Part shown: piece by piece, positions 17,548 through 25,517 of the stretch
Position numbering within the stretch: the first letter of the stretch is position 1
How the letters are laid out: each line of letters begins with the position of its first letter
NCBI GenBank assembly: GCA_963807385.1
Contig: CAWEBQ010000002.1
Coordinates: forward strand, 682,001-746,000
Length of the DNA: 64,000 nucleotides
Direction of reading: 5' to 3'
Origin: JBDTSW01 sp963807385
GTDB lineage: Bacteria; Actinomycetota; Thermoleophilia; Solirubrobacterales; 70-9
Made by a program: the position numbers and the translations under genes
Notes under the pieces: generated by a model
The model's database searches: none
The model's input: the letters and a program-made list of their open reading frames with translations, nothing else
Told to the model about the DNA's origin: nothing

Positions 17548-18591
17548 CTATTGGTACATCACGTAGTCCGGCTCCGGGCGAAGGCCGAGGACCTGCCCCG
17601 GGCTCATCAGGTTCGTGTCGAGCTCATAGAACAGGGAGAAGCCGTTGAACAGGCCCTTGAAGCTCAGCCTCTTGTAACCCGCCCGCTTGGCCGACGGGTT
17701 GCCAATCCCGTCGAAGTTGAGCGTCACATCCACGCTGCCGGGGCGCTCGATCTTGCTCTCGGCCTTCACGCTGTCCTTGCGGAACTGGTGGACGATCAGG
17801 GCCTTCGTCGGCAGATCGTGGTTGTCGATGATCCGCTTCAGCATCTTGGCCGACCGGTTGATCTCGCTCGCGTGGAGCGACCCGAGGTCCTCGCCCGGGG
17901 TGCCGTGTGGGCCGACGTTCCACTCGGCGTCGAGAGCCACGTCGACGTCGGGCTTGCGGATGAAATTTCGCAGGTGGTCGATCTCGTCGAGCACGTTCGC
18001 CCTGCCGGGCTGGATGTCGAGAATGAGGCGACCGTTGATCTCGCGGATCTTCTTGTGGTAGCGGCGGATCGTGTCCTTGCTGACCCGGGATCGGCATTTG
18101 TCGTTGCGGCCCGAGCAGCTCGTGGCAACCACGCTCACCAGGTCGAAGGCCTTCACGACCCGCTCGCGGGAGCGCTCGCGGTAGGGCTTTACCTGCTTGC
18201 GCAGCTTCTTCGCAGCCCCGTTCAGGGACTTGCGTCCGATGATCCCGAACCCGCCCGCAGCCCCGTAGAGCGAGAGCACCTTGACGTTCGGGAACAGGCG
18301 GCCACCCGGGGCCTTGCCATCCAGGGCGGGCGGCGCGGCCTTATCGCCGACGGCCGGCTCGCGGGCCTCGAAGTCCTGCTCCCATGCCTCGGCCTCGGCG
18401 GCGGTCGGCGGATCGGCCAGCGGCGAGGAGGTCCCTCCGGCGCCGATGCCCTCGGCGGCCACGGAGCCGGCGGCGAGGGCGCCCGCCATGCAGACCACGG
18501 CGAGCGAAGCGGCCAGCCCAAGGGTCCGCGCCCTGGGATGCACGCGCGTGCGGCGCCTTCGCGCCACGTGATGTTCCTGCGAGTTACCCAT
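17548..18591 (-). CDS. Exported TIM-barrel-like protein, function unknown
   Basis: 347 residues. An Arg-rich N-terminus leads into a signal helix (LGLAASLAVVCMAGALAAGSVAA), followed by a Pro/Ala linker and a domain with alternating strands and helices: VKVLSLYGAAGGFG, VKAFDLVSVVATSC, NGRLILDIQPGR, DVDVALDAEWNVG, and KALIVHQFR near the end. The DAEW and ILDIQ strands look like a glycosidase-type barrel, but no catalytic pair can be assigned. GGGGGAG lies 4 nt before the ATG. An external function, perhaps on wall polysaccharide, is only a guess. Confidence 0.55.
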   Translation of the reverse strand: MGNSQEHHVARRRRTRVHPRARTLGLAASLAVVCMAGALAAGSVAAEGIGAGGTSSPLADPPTAAEAEAWEQDFEAREPAVGDKAAPPALDGKAPGGRLFPNVKVLSLYGAAGGFGIIGRKSLNGAAKKLRKQVKPYRERSRERVVKAFDLVSVVATSCSGRNDKCRSRVSKDTIRRYHKKIREINGRLILDIQPGRANVLDEIDHLRNFIRKPDVDVALDAEWNVGPHGTPGEDLGSLHASEINRSAKMLKRIIDNHDLPTKALIVHQFRKDSVKAESKIERPGSVDVTLNFDGIGNPSAKRAGYKRLSFKGLFNGFSLFYELDTNLMSPGQVLGLRPEPDYVMYQ

Positions 18592-18758
18592 GTTGCTCCC
18601 CCAACACGAACCCTTCTAGAAAGTAGCGGGTGTCCCTCCCCGGATTCCCTTGTCAGGGCTGCCGTGTACTGGAGTTCGACGATTGCCGACTGGCGTCAAC
18701 CACGGCATCCGGCCGAGCGCAGGCCGTAGGCTCAGGCATTCCCATCAAGGAGGTGGCG

Positions 18759-19544
18759 ATGGCGGACAACGGAAAGGGTGCCGCGTTCAGGGCCTTGCAC
18801 GAAGGCGAGGCGTTCGTGATCGCGAACCCATGGGATGCCGGCTCGGCAAAGATGCTCGAGGCGCTCGGCTTCAAGGCGCTCGCGACGACGAGTGCCGGGT
18901 TCGCCTTCACGCTCGGCCGGATGGACAGCGGGGTGACGCTTGAGGAGGTGACGGCACATGTCCGGGTGCTGAGCGAGGCGAGCACGCTCCCGCTGTCCGT
19001 CGATCTCGAGAATGGGTTCGGCTCATCCCCCGAGGCAGCCGCCGAGGCGATCCGACGGGTCGCGGAGGCGGGCGCCGTCGGCGGCTCGATCGAGGACTGG
19101 GACCCCGAGGAGGAGCGGTTCTACGAGCTCGCGGAGGCCGCGGAGCGAGTGGCGGCGGCCGTCGAGGCGGCGCGTGGCCTGGACTTCCCGTTCACCCTGA
19201 CGGGGCGAGCCGAGAACTTCTTCCGCCGCAACCCGGACCTCGACGACACGATCGCACGGCTTCGGGCCTACGAGGAGGCGGGCGCCGACGTGGTCTACGC
19301 ACCCCGGATCACGACGGCCGCGCAGGTCAGGGAGATCGACCGTGCCGTCCGGCGCCCGCTCAACGTCCTGCTCCAACCGGGCATGGAGATGCAGGCCGTG
19401 ATCGAGGCCGGAGCGCAGCGGCTGAGCGTCGGCGCCCAACTCACCTGGGTCGCCGTCGCCGCTGCCGCGGAGGCGGCCGAACGTCTGCTCGACGGCGACC
19501 TTCAGGCGCTCGCCGCCCGGCCTAACGTCAAGGAGTGGCTCTAG
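18759..19544 (+). CDS. Isocitrate lyase/PEP mutase family protein
   Basis: A 261-residue member of the ICL/PEP-mutase superfamily, whose enzymes make or break C-C or P-C bonds next to a carboxylate. Seen are NPWDAGSAKMLEALGFKALATTS, the acidic metal-binding strand PLSVDLENGFG, SIEDWDP and the TGRAENF segment. The catalytic KKCGH loop of isocitrate lyase and methylisocitrate lyase is absent, so it belongs to the short PEP-mutase-like group; the substrate is unknown. A strong AAGGAGGT lies 4 nt before the ATG, and TAGGCT about 26 bases further up could be the -10 of a leadered transcript. Confidence 0.8.
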   Translation: MADNGKGAAFRALHEGEAFVIANPWDAGSAKMLEALGFKALATTSAGFAFTLGRMDSGVTLEEVTAHVRVLSEASTLPLSVDLENGFGSSPEAAAEAIRRVAEAGAVGGSIEDWDPEEERFYELAEAAERVAAAVEAARGLDFPFTLTGRAENFFRRNPDLDDTIARLRAYEEAGADVVYAPRITTAAQVREIDRAVRRPLNVLLQPGMEMQAVIEAGAQRLSVGAQLTWVAVAAAAEAAERLLDGDLQALAARPNVKEWL

Positions 19545-19596
19545 AGGCAGATCGCCCCAGCGGTGTCGACCAGGGGCTGAGCCGCCCAGTTCGCGG

Positions 19597-19611
19597 GATA
19601 CAGCGCTAGCG
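19597..19611 (+). promoter_or_regulatory. Conserved leaderless promoter block of an NTF2-like gene (copy 1)
   Basis: GATACA followed by exactly 9 nt and then ATG. The preceding GCCGCC..TTCGCGG and the following TCGGAGGAGAACG match the blocks at 21022 and 50742, so promoter and first codons form one conserved cassette. Confidence 0.45.
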
Positions 19612-20039
19612 ATGTCGGAGGAGAACGAGGAGCTCGACCGGCAGTCCCGGGACTTCGGGGTCCTCCGAGAGGTCTACATGCGCTGGGAACGCGGTGACTT
19701 CACATATTGGGAGGCGTTCGCCGACGACTACGTCTGGGAGGCGGTCGATGCGATTGAGCCCGGCGCGTACACCGGCATCGCAGAAGTAAGCGCGCGGCCT
19801 GGCGGACGTGGCCGCAGGCGTGGGATGGATTCAGCATCGAGGCGGAGGAGGTGCGCGCCGGCTCCGACGGCAAGTATGTGGTGATGCAGTTGTTCCAGGG
19901 GAAGGGAAAGGCGAGCGGGCTCGAGAGCGAGGAGCGCAGCGCGGCAGTAGTGACGATGCGCGACGGACTGATAGCCCACATGGAGGGCTTCTGGGACCGC
20001 GATGCGGCGTTGCGGGCGGCCGGAGTTGGGAGCCGATGA
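19612..20039 (+). pseudogene. NTF2-like (SnoaL-type) protein, frameshifted
   Basis: The first frame gives MSEENEELDRQSRDFGVLRE through WEAVDAIEPGAYTGIAEV, the N-terminal half of an NTF2-like cone fold. The second half continues in another frame as WRTWPQAWDGFSIEAEEVR, then MQLFQGKGKASGLESE and an RDGLIAHMEGFWDRDAAL end. The frames meet in a GCGCGCG run at 19790-19796; removing one CG joins them into a normal protein of about 140 residues. Close relatives in this window (21037, 50757) are intact, which shows the expected structure. Function unknown; the family includes small-molecule isomerases and binding proteins. Confidence 0.65.
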
Positions 20040-20058
20040 GGCGCTCGAAGCCGCGGGC
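20032..20058 (+). repeat. Orphan C-terminal tail of an NTF2-like gene
   Basis: Out of frame with the gene before it, this stretch reads ADEALEAAG, the conserved ending of the NTF2-like proteins of this genome. It is followed by no gene body, so it looks like debris of a further copy. Confidence 0.35.
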
Positions 20059-20171
20059 CGTCGGAGGCGGTGCTGCCCAATTCGTTGCCACCGGGCCGCG
20101 TCAGCATGATCGGTCTGTCGAAACAGTCACGGGTATAGGGTTCGGAAGGCAATCGCCAAAGCGAGGAGAAT

Positions 20172-20471
20172 ATGTCCGCATACGTTGTCGCGAATTACAA
20201 GGTCACCAACCCTGAGGCCTTCGAGCCATACGTGCCCGCGGTGATGCCCGTGATCACGGCCGCGGGAGGCGAGTTCGTCGTCGCAGACTTCGAGGCCGAC
20301 CCGATCGAGGGCAACCCCGGTCACGTCACGATCGTGCTCAAGTTCGAGTCCAAGGACGCGATCAATGCCTGGTACACCAGCGATGAGTACGAGGCGATCA
20401 AGGGCCTCCGCACAGACAACAGCGAGGGCATCGTTACGGTCGCTGACGGGTTCGTGCCCCCCACCGACTGA
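20172..20471 (+). CDS. DUF1330 family protein
   Basis: A 99-residue dimeric alpha/beta-barrel type protein: MSAYVVANYKVTNPEAFEPY, GGEFVVADFEADPIEG, VTIVLKFESKDAINAWYTSDEY are the family landmarks. GAGGAG precedes the ATG at good distance. DUF1330 proteins are small cytoplasmic proteins with no settled function. It lies just upstream of the tRNA-Met gene, on the opposite strand. Confidence 0.8.
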   Translation: MSAYVVANYKVTNPEAFEPYVPAVMPVITAAGGEFVVADFEADPIEGNPGHVTIVLKFESKDAINAWYTSDEYEAIKGLRTDNSEGIVTVADGFVPPTD

Positions 20472-20510
20472 CCGAAGGCGGGGACTCGACTCATAGAGCG
20501 GGTCCCTTGA

Positions 20511-20583
20511 TGGGCCGGGGAGGGATCGAACCTCCGCACTACGGATTATGAGTCCGCTGCTCTACCAACTGAGCTACCGGCCC
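20511..20583 (-). tRNA. tRNA-Met (CAU), elongator type
   Basis: A 73-nt cloverleaf on the minus strand: acceptor GGGCCGG/CCGGCCC, D-arm GCTC-AGTTGGTA-GAGC, anticodon loop CTCATAA with CAU, T-arm GGAGG-TTCGATC-CCTCC, discriminator A; CCA is not encoded. The G:C first pair argues against initiator tRNA. A CAU anticodon could also be tRNA-Ile(k2C), but the body resembles elongator tRNA-Met. Confidence 0.9.
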
Positions 20584-20606
20584 TGGTGCTCTCAATTCTG
20601 GCTTTA

Positions 20607-20960
20607 CTATGCGGTTTCTACCGCTTCGATCCGGCCGGCCTCATCGGGTAGCGACGCCCCAAATGCGGCGCCGCTGCCCATTGCGGCCCATTGCAGCGCC
20701 TGATCGAAGGCCTGGAGATAGGCGTCCGAGAGCTTGTCACGTCGCTTGCAGGCTCGCTGGTAGACCCGGAACGTGAAGCCCGGGTCCTCGTGTCCGAGCT
20801 GCTCCGCGATTTAAACCGAATGTCGCCTGCGGCTGCCCGAACACTCGCATGGATGCGCCGCAGCGAGTGCGGGGTCACACGCCCCGAGATGGCTTTCCGC
20901 CTGGGCGCCCTTGCGTAGTGCGGTGTCCTGTGCCACGCGGCCTCCTCCATCTGCCAGACG
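20607..20960 (-). pseudogene. Tyrosine recombinase (integrase), C-terminal remnant
   Basis: One frame reads GRVTPHSLRRIHASVRAA, the box with the H-x-L-R-R/H active-site signature of phage-type integrases. A second frame then continues EQLGHEDPGFTFRVYQRACK with the G-H and the catalytic Tyr, and ends KLSDAYLQAFDQALQWAAMG...EAGRIEAVETA. The N-terminal two thirds are missing and a frameshift lies near 20815. The remnant ends 24 bases from the tRNA-Met gene, the kind of target integrative elements use, so it probably marks a lost element. Confidence 0.65.
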
Positions 20961-21021
20961 AGGGCCACTTCGCGGAACATCGACGCACGGAGAGTCGCCG
21001 CCATAGCCGCCCCATTCGCGG

Positions 21022-21036
21022 GATACTGCTCGGGCG
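21022..21036 (+). promoter_or_regulatory. Conserved leaderless promoter block of an NTF2-like gene (copy 2)
   Basis: GATACT, 9 nt, ATG. The block from GCCGCC through GCGATGTCGCAGGAGAACG is nearly identical to that of copies 1 and 3, including the base count between hexamer and start. Confidence 0.5.
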
Positions 21037-21441
21037 ATGTCGCAGGAGAACGTCGAGGTGGTGCGGCGAGGCTATGAAGCCTTCTCGCGCGGCGACCTGT
21101 CCACTGCCATGGAGCCTATGGCCCCTGACGTCGAGTGGGCCGGTGTGCTCGTACGCCTGCTCGGTGTCAATCCGGTGCGCGGGAAGGACGCGCTCCTGCG
21201 CTTTTTCACCAGGGACCTGCCCCAGGGTTTCACCGATTTCGAGGCGCGCCCATCGTCGCTGGAAGACCTGGGCGACGCCGTTCTCGTCGAGACCCACTAT
21301 TCCGGGCGTGGCCGGGCGAGTGGCGCGTCCGTCTCGCTCACATGCTTTTCCCTCATCGCTTTCGACGGCGGCAGGGTTGTTTCGTTTCGCGATTACGACA
21401 CGAAGGAGGAAGCCCTCGAAGCCGTCGGACTGTCGGAGTAG
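21037..21441 (+). CDS. NTF2-like (SnoaL-type) protein
   Basis: 134 residues starting MSQENVEVVRRGYEAFSRGD, the signature of a family that is expanded in Thermoleophilia. It continues with PDVEWAG, VRGKDALLRFF, and VETHYSGRGRASG, and ends in EALEAVGLSE. The fold is a cone-shaped alpha+beta barrel with a hydrophobic pocket; members are ligand-binding proteins, isomerases or dehydratases, and no catalytic Asp/His pair can be assigned here. There is no Shine-Dalgarno; GATACT lies 9 nt upstream. Its last codons and the bases just after the stop repeat at 51126. Confidence 0.8.
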   Translation: MSQENVEVVRRGYEAFSRGDLSTAMEPMAPDVEWAGVLVRLLGVNPVRGKDALLRFFTRDLPQGFTDFEARPSSLEDLGDAVLVETHYSGRGRASGASVSLTCFSLIAFDGGRVVSFRDYDTKEEALEAVGLSE

Positions 21442-21450
21442 GCCACGGCG
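21412..21450 (+). repeat. Direct repeat at the 3' end of an NTF2-like gene (partner 51126-51164)
   Basis: 39 bases covering the coding tail, the stop codon and 9 bases beyond. By eye it differs from 51126-51164 at three positions. Conservation past the stop suggests duplication or gene conversion rather than protein-level selection alone. Confidence 0.5.
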
Positions 21451-21627
21451 TTCGCTCTGGGCCGTCCTCGGCTGCCCGTAGCCACCTGACGCTCGCCTCA
21501 GCCACAGCAATCCGAGGCTCCGAACGGGGTGGCAACAGGTCCACCCCTTGGGTGCCTGGCGGAATCACTCCACCCCGTTGACCATCCGGCATGCCATCGG
21601 GGCACCAAGCCAACAAGGAGAAAAACG

Positions 21628-21993
21628 ATGTTCCGCAAGATCACAGCTACCGCCGCGGCCTTGACGATCGCCGCAACCATCGCCGTCGCCGCTGGCCCGG
21701 CCGATGCCGCCCGCAGCGTCGACAGGTCCGGCGAGGACGCGACATCTGCGCGCGAGCCGGCGGGCACGCACACGATGGAGAGCGACAACACGCCGCCGAA
21801 GGGCTATCAGACCGGTGACACGGACGAGCGATGCACGGATGCAGTCAAAGCGGCGAACGACGCTCTCGATGATGCATGGCAGGCCTGGGCCGACGGGAGA
21901 AAGGCCGCGCAGAATGCATGGGAGCAGTTGGCCGCCGAAACGGCCGGCTCTGCGAACAACTACGACGACTGCAACATCACCGAGATCGAATAG
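21628..21993 (+). CDS. Small exported protein, function unknown
   Basis: 121 residues: signal peptide MFRKITATAAALTIAATIAV ending near AAGPADAA, then a hydrophilic mature part with a disordered stretch (EPAGTHTMESDNTPPKGYQTG) and a predicted helix (CTDAVKAANDALDDAWQAWADG) bounded by two Cys. AAGGAG lies 7 nt before the ATG. I recognise no family. Confidence 0.65.
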   Translation: MFRKITATAAALTIAATIAVAAGPADAARSVDRSGEDATSAREPAGTHTMESDNTPPKGYQTGDTDERCTDAVKAANDALDDAWQAWADGRKAAQNAWEQLAAETAGSANNYDDCNITEIE

Positions 21994-22080
21994 CCGAGAC
22001 GACCAGCGACCCCGGGCGACCGACTCGGACTCAACCGGGCGTCGCGCGGTTCGCCACCGCCTGCGGGGGTTGCAGGTTGC

Positions 22081-22281
22081 TTACGCTCCGGGGGAGCCCC
22101 GAAGGGCCCCGGTGATGTCGTCCGGCGCGCGCCCCGGCACCAGCGCGCGGAGGGCGTTCAGGATCACGGCGAGGTCGATCCCCTCCTGAAGCAGCGCGCC
22201 CGCCACCGGCGCGATGAACCCGAACGCGGCGAACCCCGTGGCCACCACGCTGAGGCCCATGCCGGCAAGCACGCTCTGGCG
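22081..22281 (-). pseudogene. C-terminal remnant of a heavy-metal P-type ATPase
   Basis: The reading frame RQSVLAGMGLSVVATGFAAFGFI, then APVAGALLQEGIDLAVILNALRAL matches the last two TM helices of P1B-type ATPases (ZntA/CadA group), including the usual LLQE..D..VILNALR end. Everything upstream, including the phosphorylation and ATP-binding domains, is missing. It is a decayed gene with no expected function. Confidence 0.6.
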
Positions 22282-22428
22282 CGATCAGCAGCGAACGGCG
22301 GCCGATCAGGGATGCGACGCGACCGAGGATCGGCCGCTTCCCGCCAACAGCCGGGTCACGCCTGGTCACGGATCGGCTCCTCAGCCCTCGCGGGCCAGCT
22401 CCCGCCATGCGCTCGGCCTACGCGCCGA

Positions 22429-22965
22429 CTACTGGACGGCCTGTCCGCTCGGCTCGACGACCAGCCAGAGGCCGCCGAACTCGTCGACGTTGTGGCAGAG
22501 GACCTGTCCGGGCGGGTCGTCCACGTAGTAGTAGAGCGGCTGACCGTCGTAGGTGACCTGGATCGAGCCGTCGTCGCGCTTGGTGGTCCCGAGCAGCTTG
22601 GCGTCGGTGCCCTCGCCCGCCTGCGGCTCGCCGTCGGTGAGGACCGGTGGCCAGGCCGCGGCGCACTCCCCGTAGCACTCGCTGGTGGAGGAGGTCTCCT
22701 TGTCGAAGAGGTAGATCGCGCGCTGGTCGGCGTCGAACAGGATCGGGCCGAACTGGCTGTCGGCCACGACCATCTCGGTCCCGGTGGCCGGGGCCTTCTC
22801 TTTCTTGGCCGGCTTCTTCTCAGCCGGCTTCTCGGCATCCTCGGCCGCGCTCTCCTCGGCCTGCGGCTCGGGCGCACTCGCAGTGGTGGTCGAGTCGTCG
22901 CTTCCGCAGGCGCCAAGCGCCAGCGCGAGGGACACTACGAGGGCGAATGTGGCTAGGGGTCTCAT
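22429..22965 (-). CDS. Lipoprotein with secreted repeats of unknown function (PF03640 type)
   Basis: 178 residues. The signal peptide ends in the lipobox LALGAC (lipidated Cys about residue 20). A charged Ala/Glu/Lys-rich linker (about 22-65) precedes two repeats with the family pattern: ILFDADQRAIYLFDKETSS..CYGECAAAWPPVL and QVTYDGQPLYYYVDDPPGQ. Family members are exported actinobacterial proteins, some near redox genes; the W-P and Y-x-F residues are conserved. It stands beside the thioredoxin-like lipoprotein at 23033, on the same strand but 67 bases apart. Confidence 0.8.
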   Translation of the reverse strand: MRPLATFALVVSLALALGACGSDDSTTTASAPEPQAEESAAEDAEKPAEKKPAKKEKAPATGTEMVVADSQFGPILFDADQRAIYLFDKETSSTSECYGECAAAWPPVLTDGEPQAGEGTDAKLLGTTKRDDGSIQVTYDGQPLYYYVDDPPGQVLCHNVDEFGGLWLVVEPSGQAVQ

Positions 22966-23032
22966 GAGCTGAAAGCCTTGTCCACCGAGTTTACGGTCGC
23001 GCTGCCTCGAGCGCGGTGCCTTCCAGGGAGCA

Positions 23033-24001
23033 CTAGGCGGAGGCCTGCTGGACGGCGTCGCGCAGCTCCTCGACGGAGAAGGCGCCCTCGATCCGGGTCG
23101 CGACCTTGCCGTCGGCGTCCATCACGAACAACCAGGGCTCCGTCTGCAGCCCGAACGCCTTGAGCTGGGGGCGGACGCCGTCGTTGGGGTTGTTGTTTGC
23201 GAAGACCTCCATGTGGATGAAGGCGGCGTCGTCGCCGACCTCCGACTGGACCTGCTCGGCGATATCTACGACCGGACCGCAGACGCGGCTGACGCAGAGC
23301 GCCGGGGTGGCGAAGAGCAGCACGGTCGGCGTCTTGCCGATGGTCTCGGCGGCGTCCTGCTCGTGCATGGTGTCGTGGGGGCTGCGGGTGTCGATCTGGG
23401 CGATCTCGCCGACATCGTCCACCGTCGGGGTGTCCACCGCCGGCGCCTCCTCGCCCACGTCCGGGATCCTCGAGTAGTCGTCGACGATCACGCTCGGCAG
23501 GCGGGCGGCCAGCAGCTCGTCGCCGTCGCGGATGAGGGCGAGGAGGCGCCATTCGCCGGGCTTGTCCATCTCCACGTCGGTGACGTAGACGGCCTTCGCG
23601 GAGTCCGGGTCATCGGCCGTGGTCCTGGCCTCGAACGCGGCGTCGGTCTCCAGGCTGTCGATCTGGGCCGGGTAGGGGCCGGACGCCTTCCCGTTCGCGC
23701 CCGGGGCAGCGTAGAGGGCCACCTGGGCGTCGGTGACCTGCTCCTGGGCGACGGTGAAGACGCCGAAGCCGAACCGGTTGGTGCCGGGCTCGTAGACCTG
23801 GCCGGCGGGCGCGACGACGGTCTCGTCGGTCGGGGTCGCCTCGGCGAGGAGATCCTCGAGGGTCTTGCCCTTCGCGGACGGGAACTCGGTCGCCGCGGGC
23901 GCCGCGGCGCCGACGTCCTCGACCCCCCGGTCCTCCTCTCCCCCGCTGCACGCGGTGAGCGTGAGGGTGGCGCACGTGAGGGCTATGGCCGGCTTGAGCA
24001 T
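23033..24001 (-). CDS. Thioredoxin-fold lipoprotein
   Basis: 322 residues with lipobox LTLTAC (Cys about residue 18). Residues 85-185 form a strand-rich domain (FGVFTVAQEQVTDAQVALY ... GEWRLLALIRDGDELL). The C-terminal domain is thioredoxin-like: KTPTVLLFATPALCVSRVCGP, IHMEVFANNNP and TEPWLFVMDADGKVATRIEG with the cis-Pro before W. The active site is C-x4-C rather than C-x2-C, so disulfide chemistry is unproven; SCO-like or peroxiredoxin-like roles are possible. TAAGCT lies 6 nt before the ATG (leaderless). Confidence 0.75.
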   Translation of the reverse strand: MLKPAIALTCATLTLTACSGGEEDRGVEDVGAAAPAATEFPSAKGKTLEDLLAEATPTDETVVAPAGQVYEPGTNRFGFGVFTVAQEQVTDAQVALYAAPGANGKASGPYPAQIDSLETDAAFEARTTADDPDSAKAVYVTDVEMDKPGEWRLLALIRDGDELLAARLPSVIVDDYSRIPDVGEEAPAVDTPTVDDVGEIAQIDTRSPHDTMHEQDAAETIGKTPTVLLFATPALCVSRVCGPVVDIAEQVQSEVGDDAAFIHMEVFANNNPNDGVRPQLKAFGLQTEPWLFVMDADGKVATRIEGAFSVEELRDAVQQASA

Positions 24002-24104
24002 CGGATGAGCTTAGAAAGTAGGCCTAAGGCGGCGGTAAGCGGCGGCGAGCGAAGCGCGGCCGGGTAGGGTGCCCCCCGCCGGAGTTTGAGTGAGAGGAGA
24101 CCAG

Positions 24105-24839
24105 GTGGCTGAGCGCGCGGCGCTGATTACAGGAGGTTCGAGCGGGATCGGGTTGGCGATCGCGAAGGCGCTCGGCGAGGACGGATTCGGGATCACGATC
24201 TCGGCGAGGCGGCCGGACAAGCTCGAGGGAGCCCGAGAGGAGCTTGAAGCCGCCGGGGTCGACGTGCAGGCGGTTCCGGCGCAGATGACCGAGGAGGAGG
24301 AGATCCACCAACTGTTCGGGGCTCACGAGGAGCGGTTCGGGCGTCTTGACGTGCTGGTCAACAACGCGGGCGTGGGCATCGGCGCCCCGATGGCCGAGAT
24401 CAAAACGAAGCATCTGGACATGCAACTCGGGGTGAACCTGCGCGCCGTTGTGATCGGCACGCGTCAGGGCCTGCCGATGCTGCGCGAGGCGGGAGCGGAG
24501 CACGGCAAGGCGTTGATCGTGAACATGGCGTCGGTCGCGGGGAAGTCGGGCCAGCCCTGGCTCTCGGTGTACTCGGCGACGAAGGCGGCGGTGGTCGGGT
24601 TCAGCCAGTCGACACAGAAGGAGGTGCAGAACGACGGCATCCAGGTGACGGCGCTCTGCCCGGGGTTCGTCGATACGCCGATGACGGACTTCGTCAAGGG
24701 GAGCGTTGAGGCCGACGCGATGATCAGGCCGTCGGACATCGCGGAGTCGGTGCGCTTCCTGCTGCGCACCTCCTCGCCGTGCCTCGTGCCGGAGGTCGTG
24801 TTCCTGCGCCCCGGCGAGGAGCTCTCTGCGGCCGTCTAG
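24105..24839 (+). CDS. Short-chain dehydrogenase/reductase (SDR)
   Basis: Classical SDR of 244 residues that uses NAD(P)H: nucleotide motif TGGSSGIGLAIAK, NNAG at about residue 86, the catalytic Ser region MASVAGKSG, and the Tyr-x3-Lys motif YSATKAA. The substrate cannot be assigned. The first in-frame GTG (24090) is less likely than GTG 24105, which has GAGAGGAG 5 nt upstream. Convergent with the gene at 24850. Confidence 0.88.
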   Translation: MAERAALITGGSSGIGLAIAKALGEDGFGITISARRPDKLEGAREELEAAGVDVQAVPAQMTEEEEIHQLFGAHEERFGRLDVLVNNAGVGIGAPMAEIKTKHLDMQLGVNLRAVVIGTRQGLPMLREAGAEHGKALIVNMASVAGKSGQPWLSVYSATKAAVVGFSQSTQKEVQNDGIQVTALCPGFVDTPMTDFVKGSVEADAMIRPSDIAESVRFLLRTSSPCLVPEVVFLRPGEELSAAV

Positions 24840-24849
24840 CGGCGGGCGC

Positions 24850-25467
24850 TCAGCGGCCGGCCGGCAGGGGCGAGGCGTGCTCGGGAGCTTCGGGCTCCGG
24901 CGAGCCGAGCAGCTCGGCGGCGCGCTGCTCCGCGAGCTGCTCCTGAGCGGCCGCGATCAGGTCCTTGGCGTCGGCCGGGCGCGCCCACGGCAGGCGCATC
25001 CGGCGGGTGATACGAATCTCCGGCTGGCCGGACTCGACCGATTCGGCGGGCTCCGGATCGGCGGGCGTCGCGGCACCGGCAGCGGCCACGCGGGCGGCTA
25101 TTTCGGCGCGCTCGGCGCGGATGCGGTCGGCGGCGTCGGCGATCGAGCCCGTCGTGGCCGGGGTCTCGAGCAGGCTCAACTCGAGGAAGGAGCGCAGGGT
25201 GCGCACCTCGCGCCGGGTGGCCAGACGTGGGCGGCGAGCATCGGTGAACGCGTCCCAGGCGATGGCGAACGAGGCGAGGTCGGTGCGGCCGCCGTTTCGG
25301 TGCGCCGCGAGCATCGGACAGATGCCGCCCGAGGCCGGGTCGGTATAGGCGCCGACGATGATCGGGTTGCGCTCGATGCCGAGCAGCATGGCTCGGCGGG
25401 TGCGGTCCGGCAGGCGATCGACGTTGGTGCGCAGGCGCTGCGCGGGGTTGCGGTACTTGGACCTCAT
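24850..25467 (-). CDS. Conserved hypothetical protein with disordered C-terminal half
   Basis: 205 residues. The first 95 are ordered and basic (MRSKYRNPAQRLRTNVDRLP, GGICPMLAAHRNGGRTDLASFAIAWDAFT, RPRLATRREVRTLRSFLELSLL); the rest is Ala/Glu-rich with a Pro-rich end. No catalytic motif is apparent. It is divergent from the glycosyltransferase at 25518, with a 50-base gap. Confidence 0.6.
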   Translation of the reverse strand: MRSKYRNPAQRLRTNVDRLPDRTRRAMLLGIERNPIIVGAYTDPASGGICPMLAAHRNGGRTDLASFAIAWDAFTDARRPRLATRREVRTLRSFLELSLLETPATTGSIADAADRIRAERAEIAARVAAAGAATPADPEPAESVESGQPEIRITRRMRLPWARPADAKDLIAAAQEQLAEQRAAELLGSPEPEAPEHASPLPAGR

Positions 25468-25517
25468 GGTGCGAAGGATGGCGCGGGCGCAGGGCAATTC
25501 CTGGGTGATCGCTTGCC

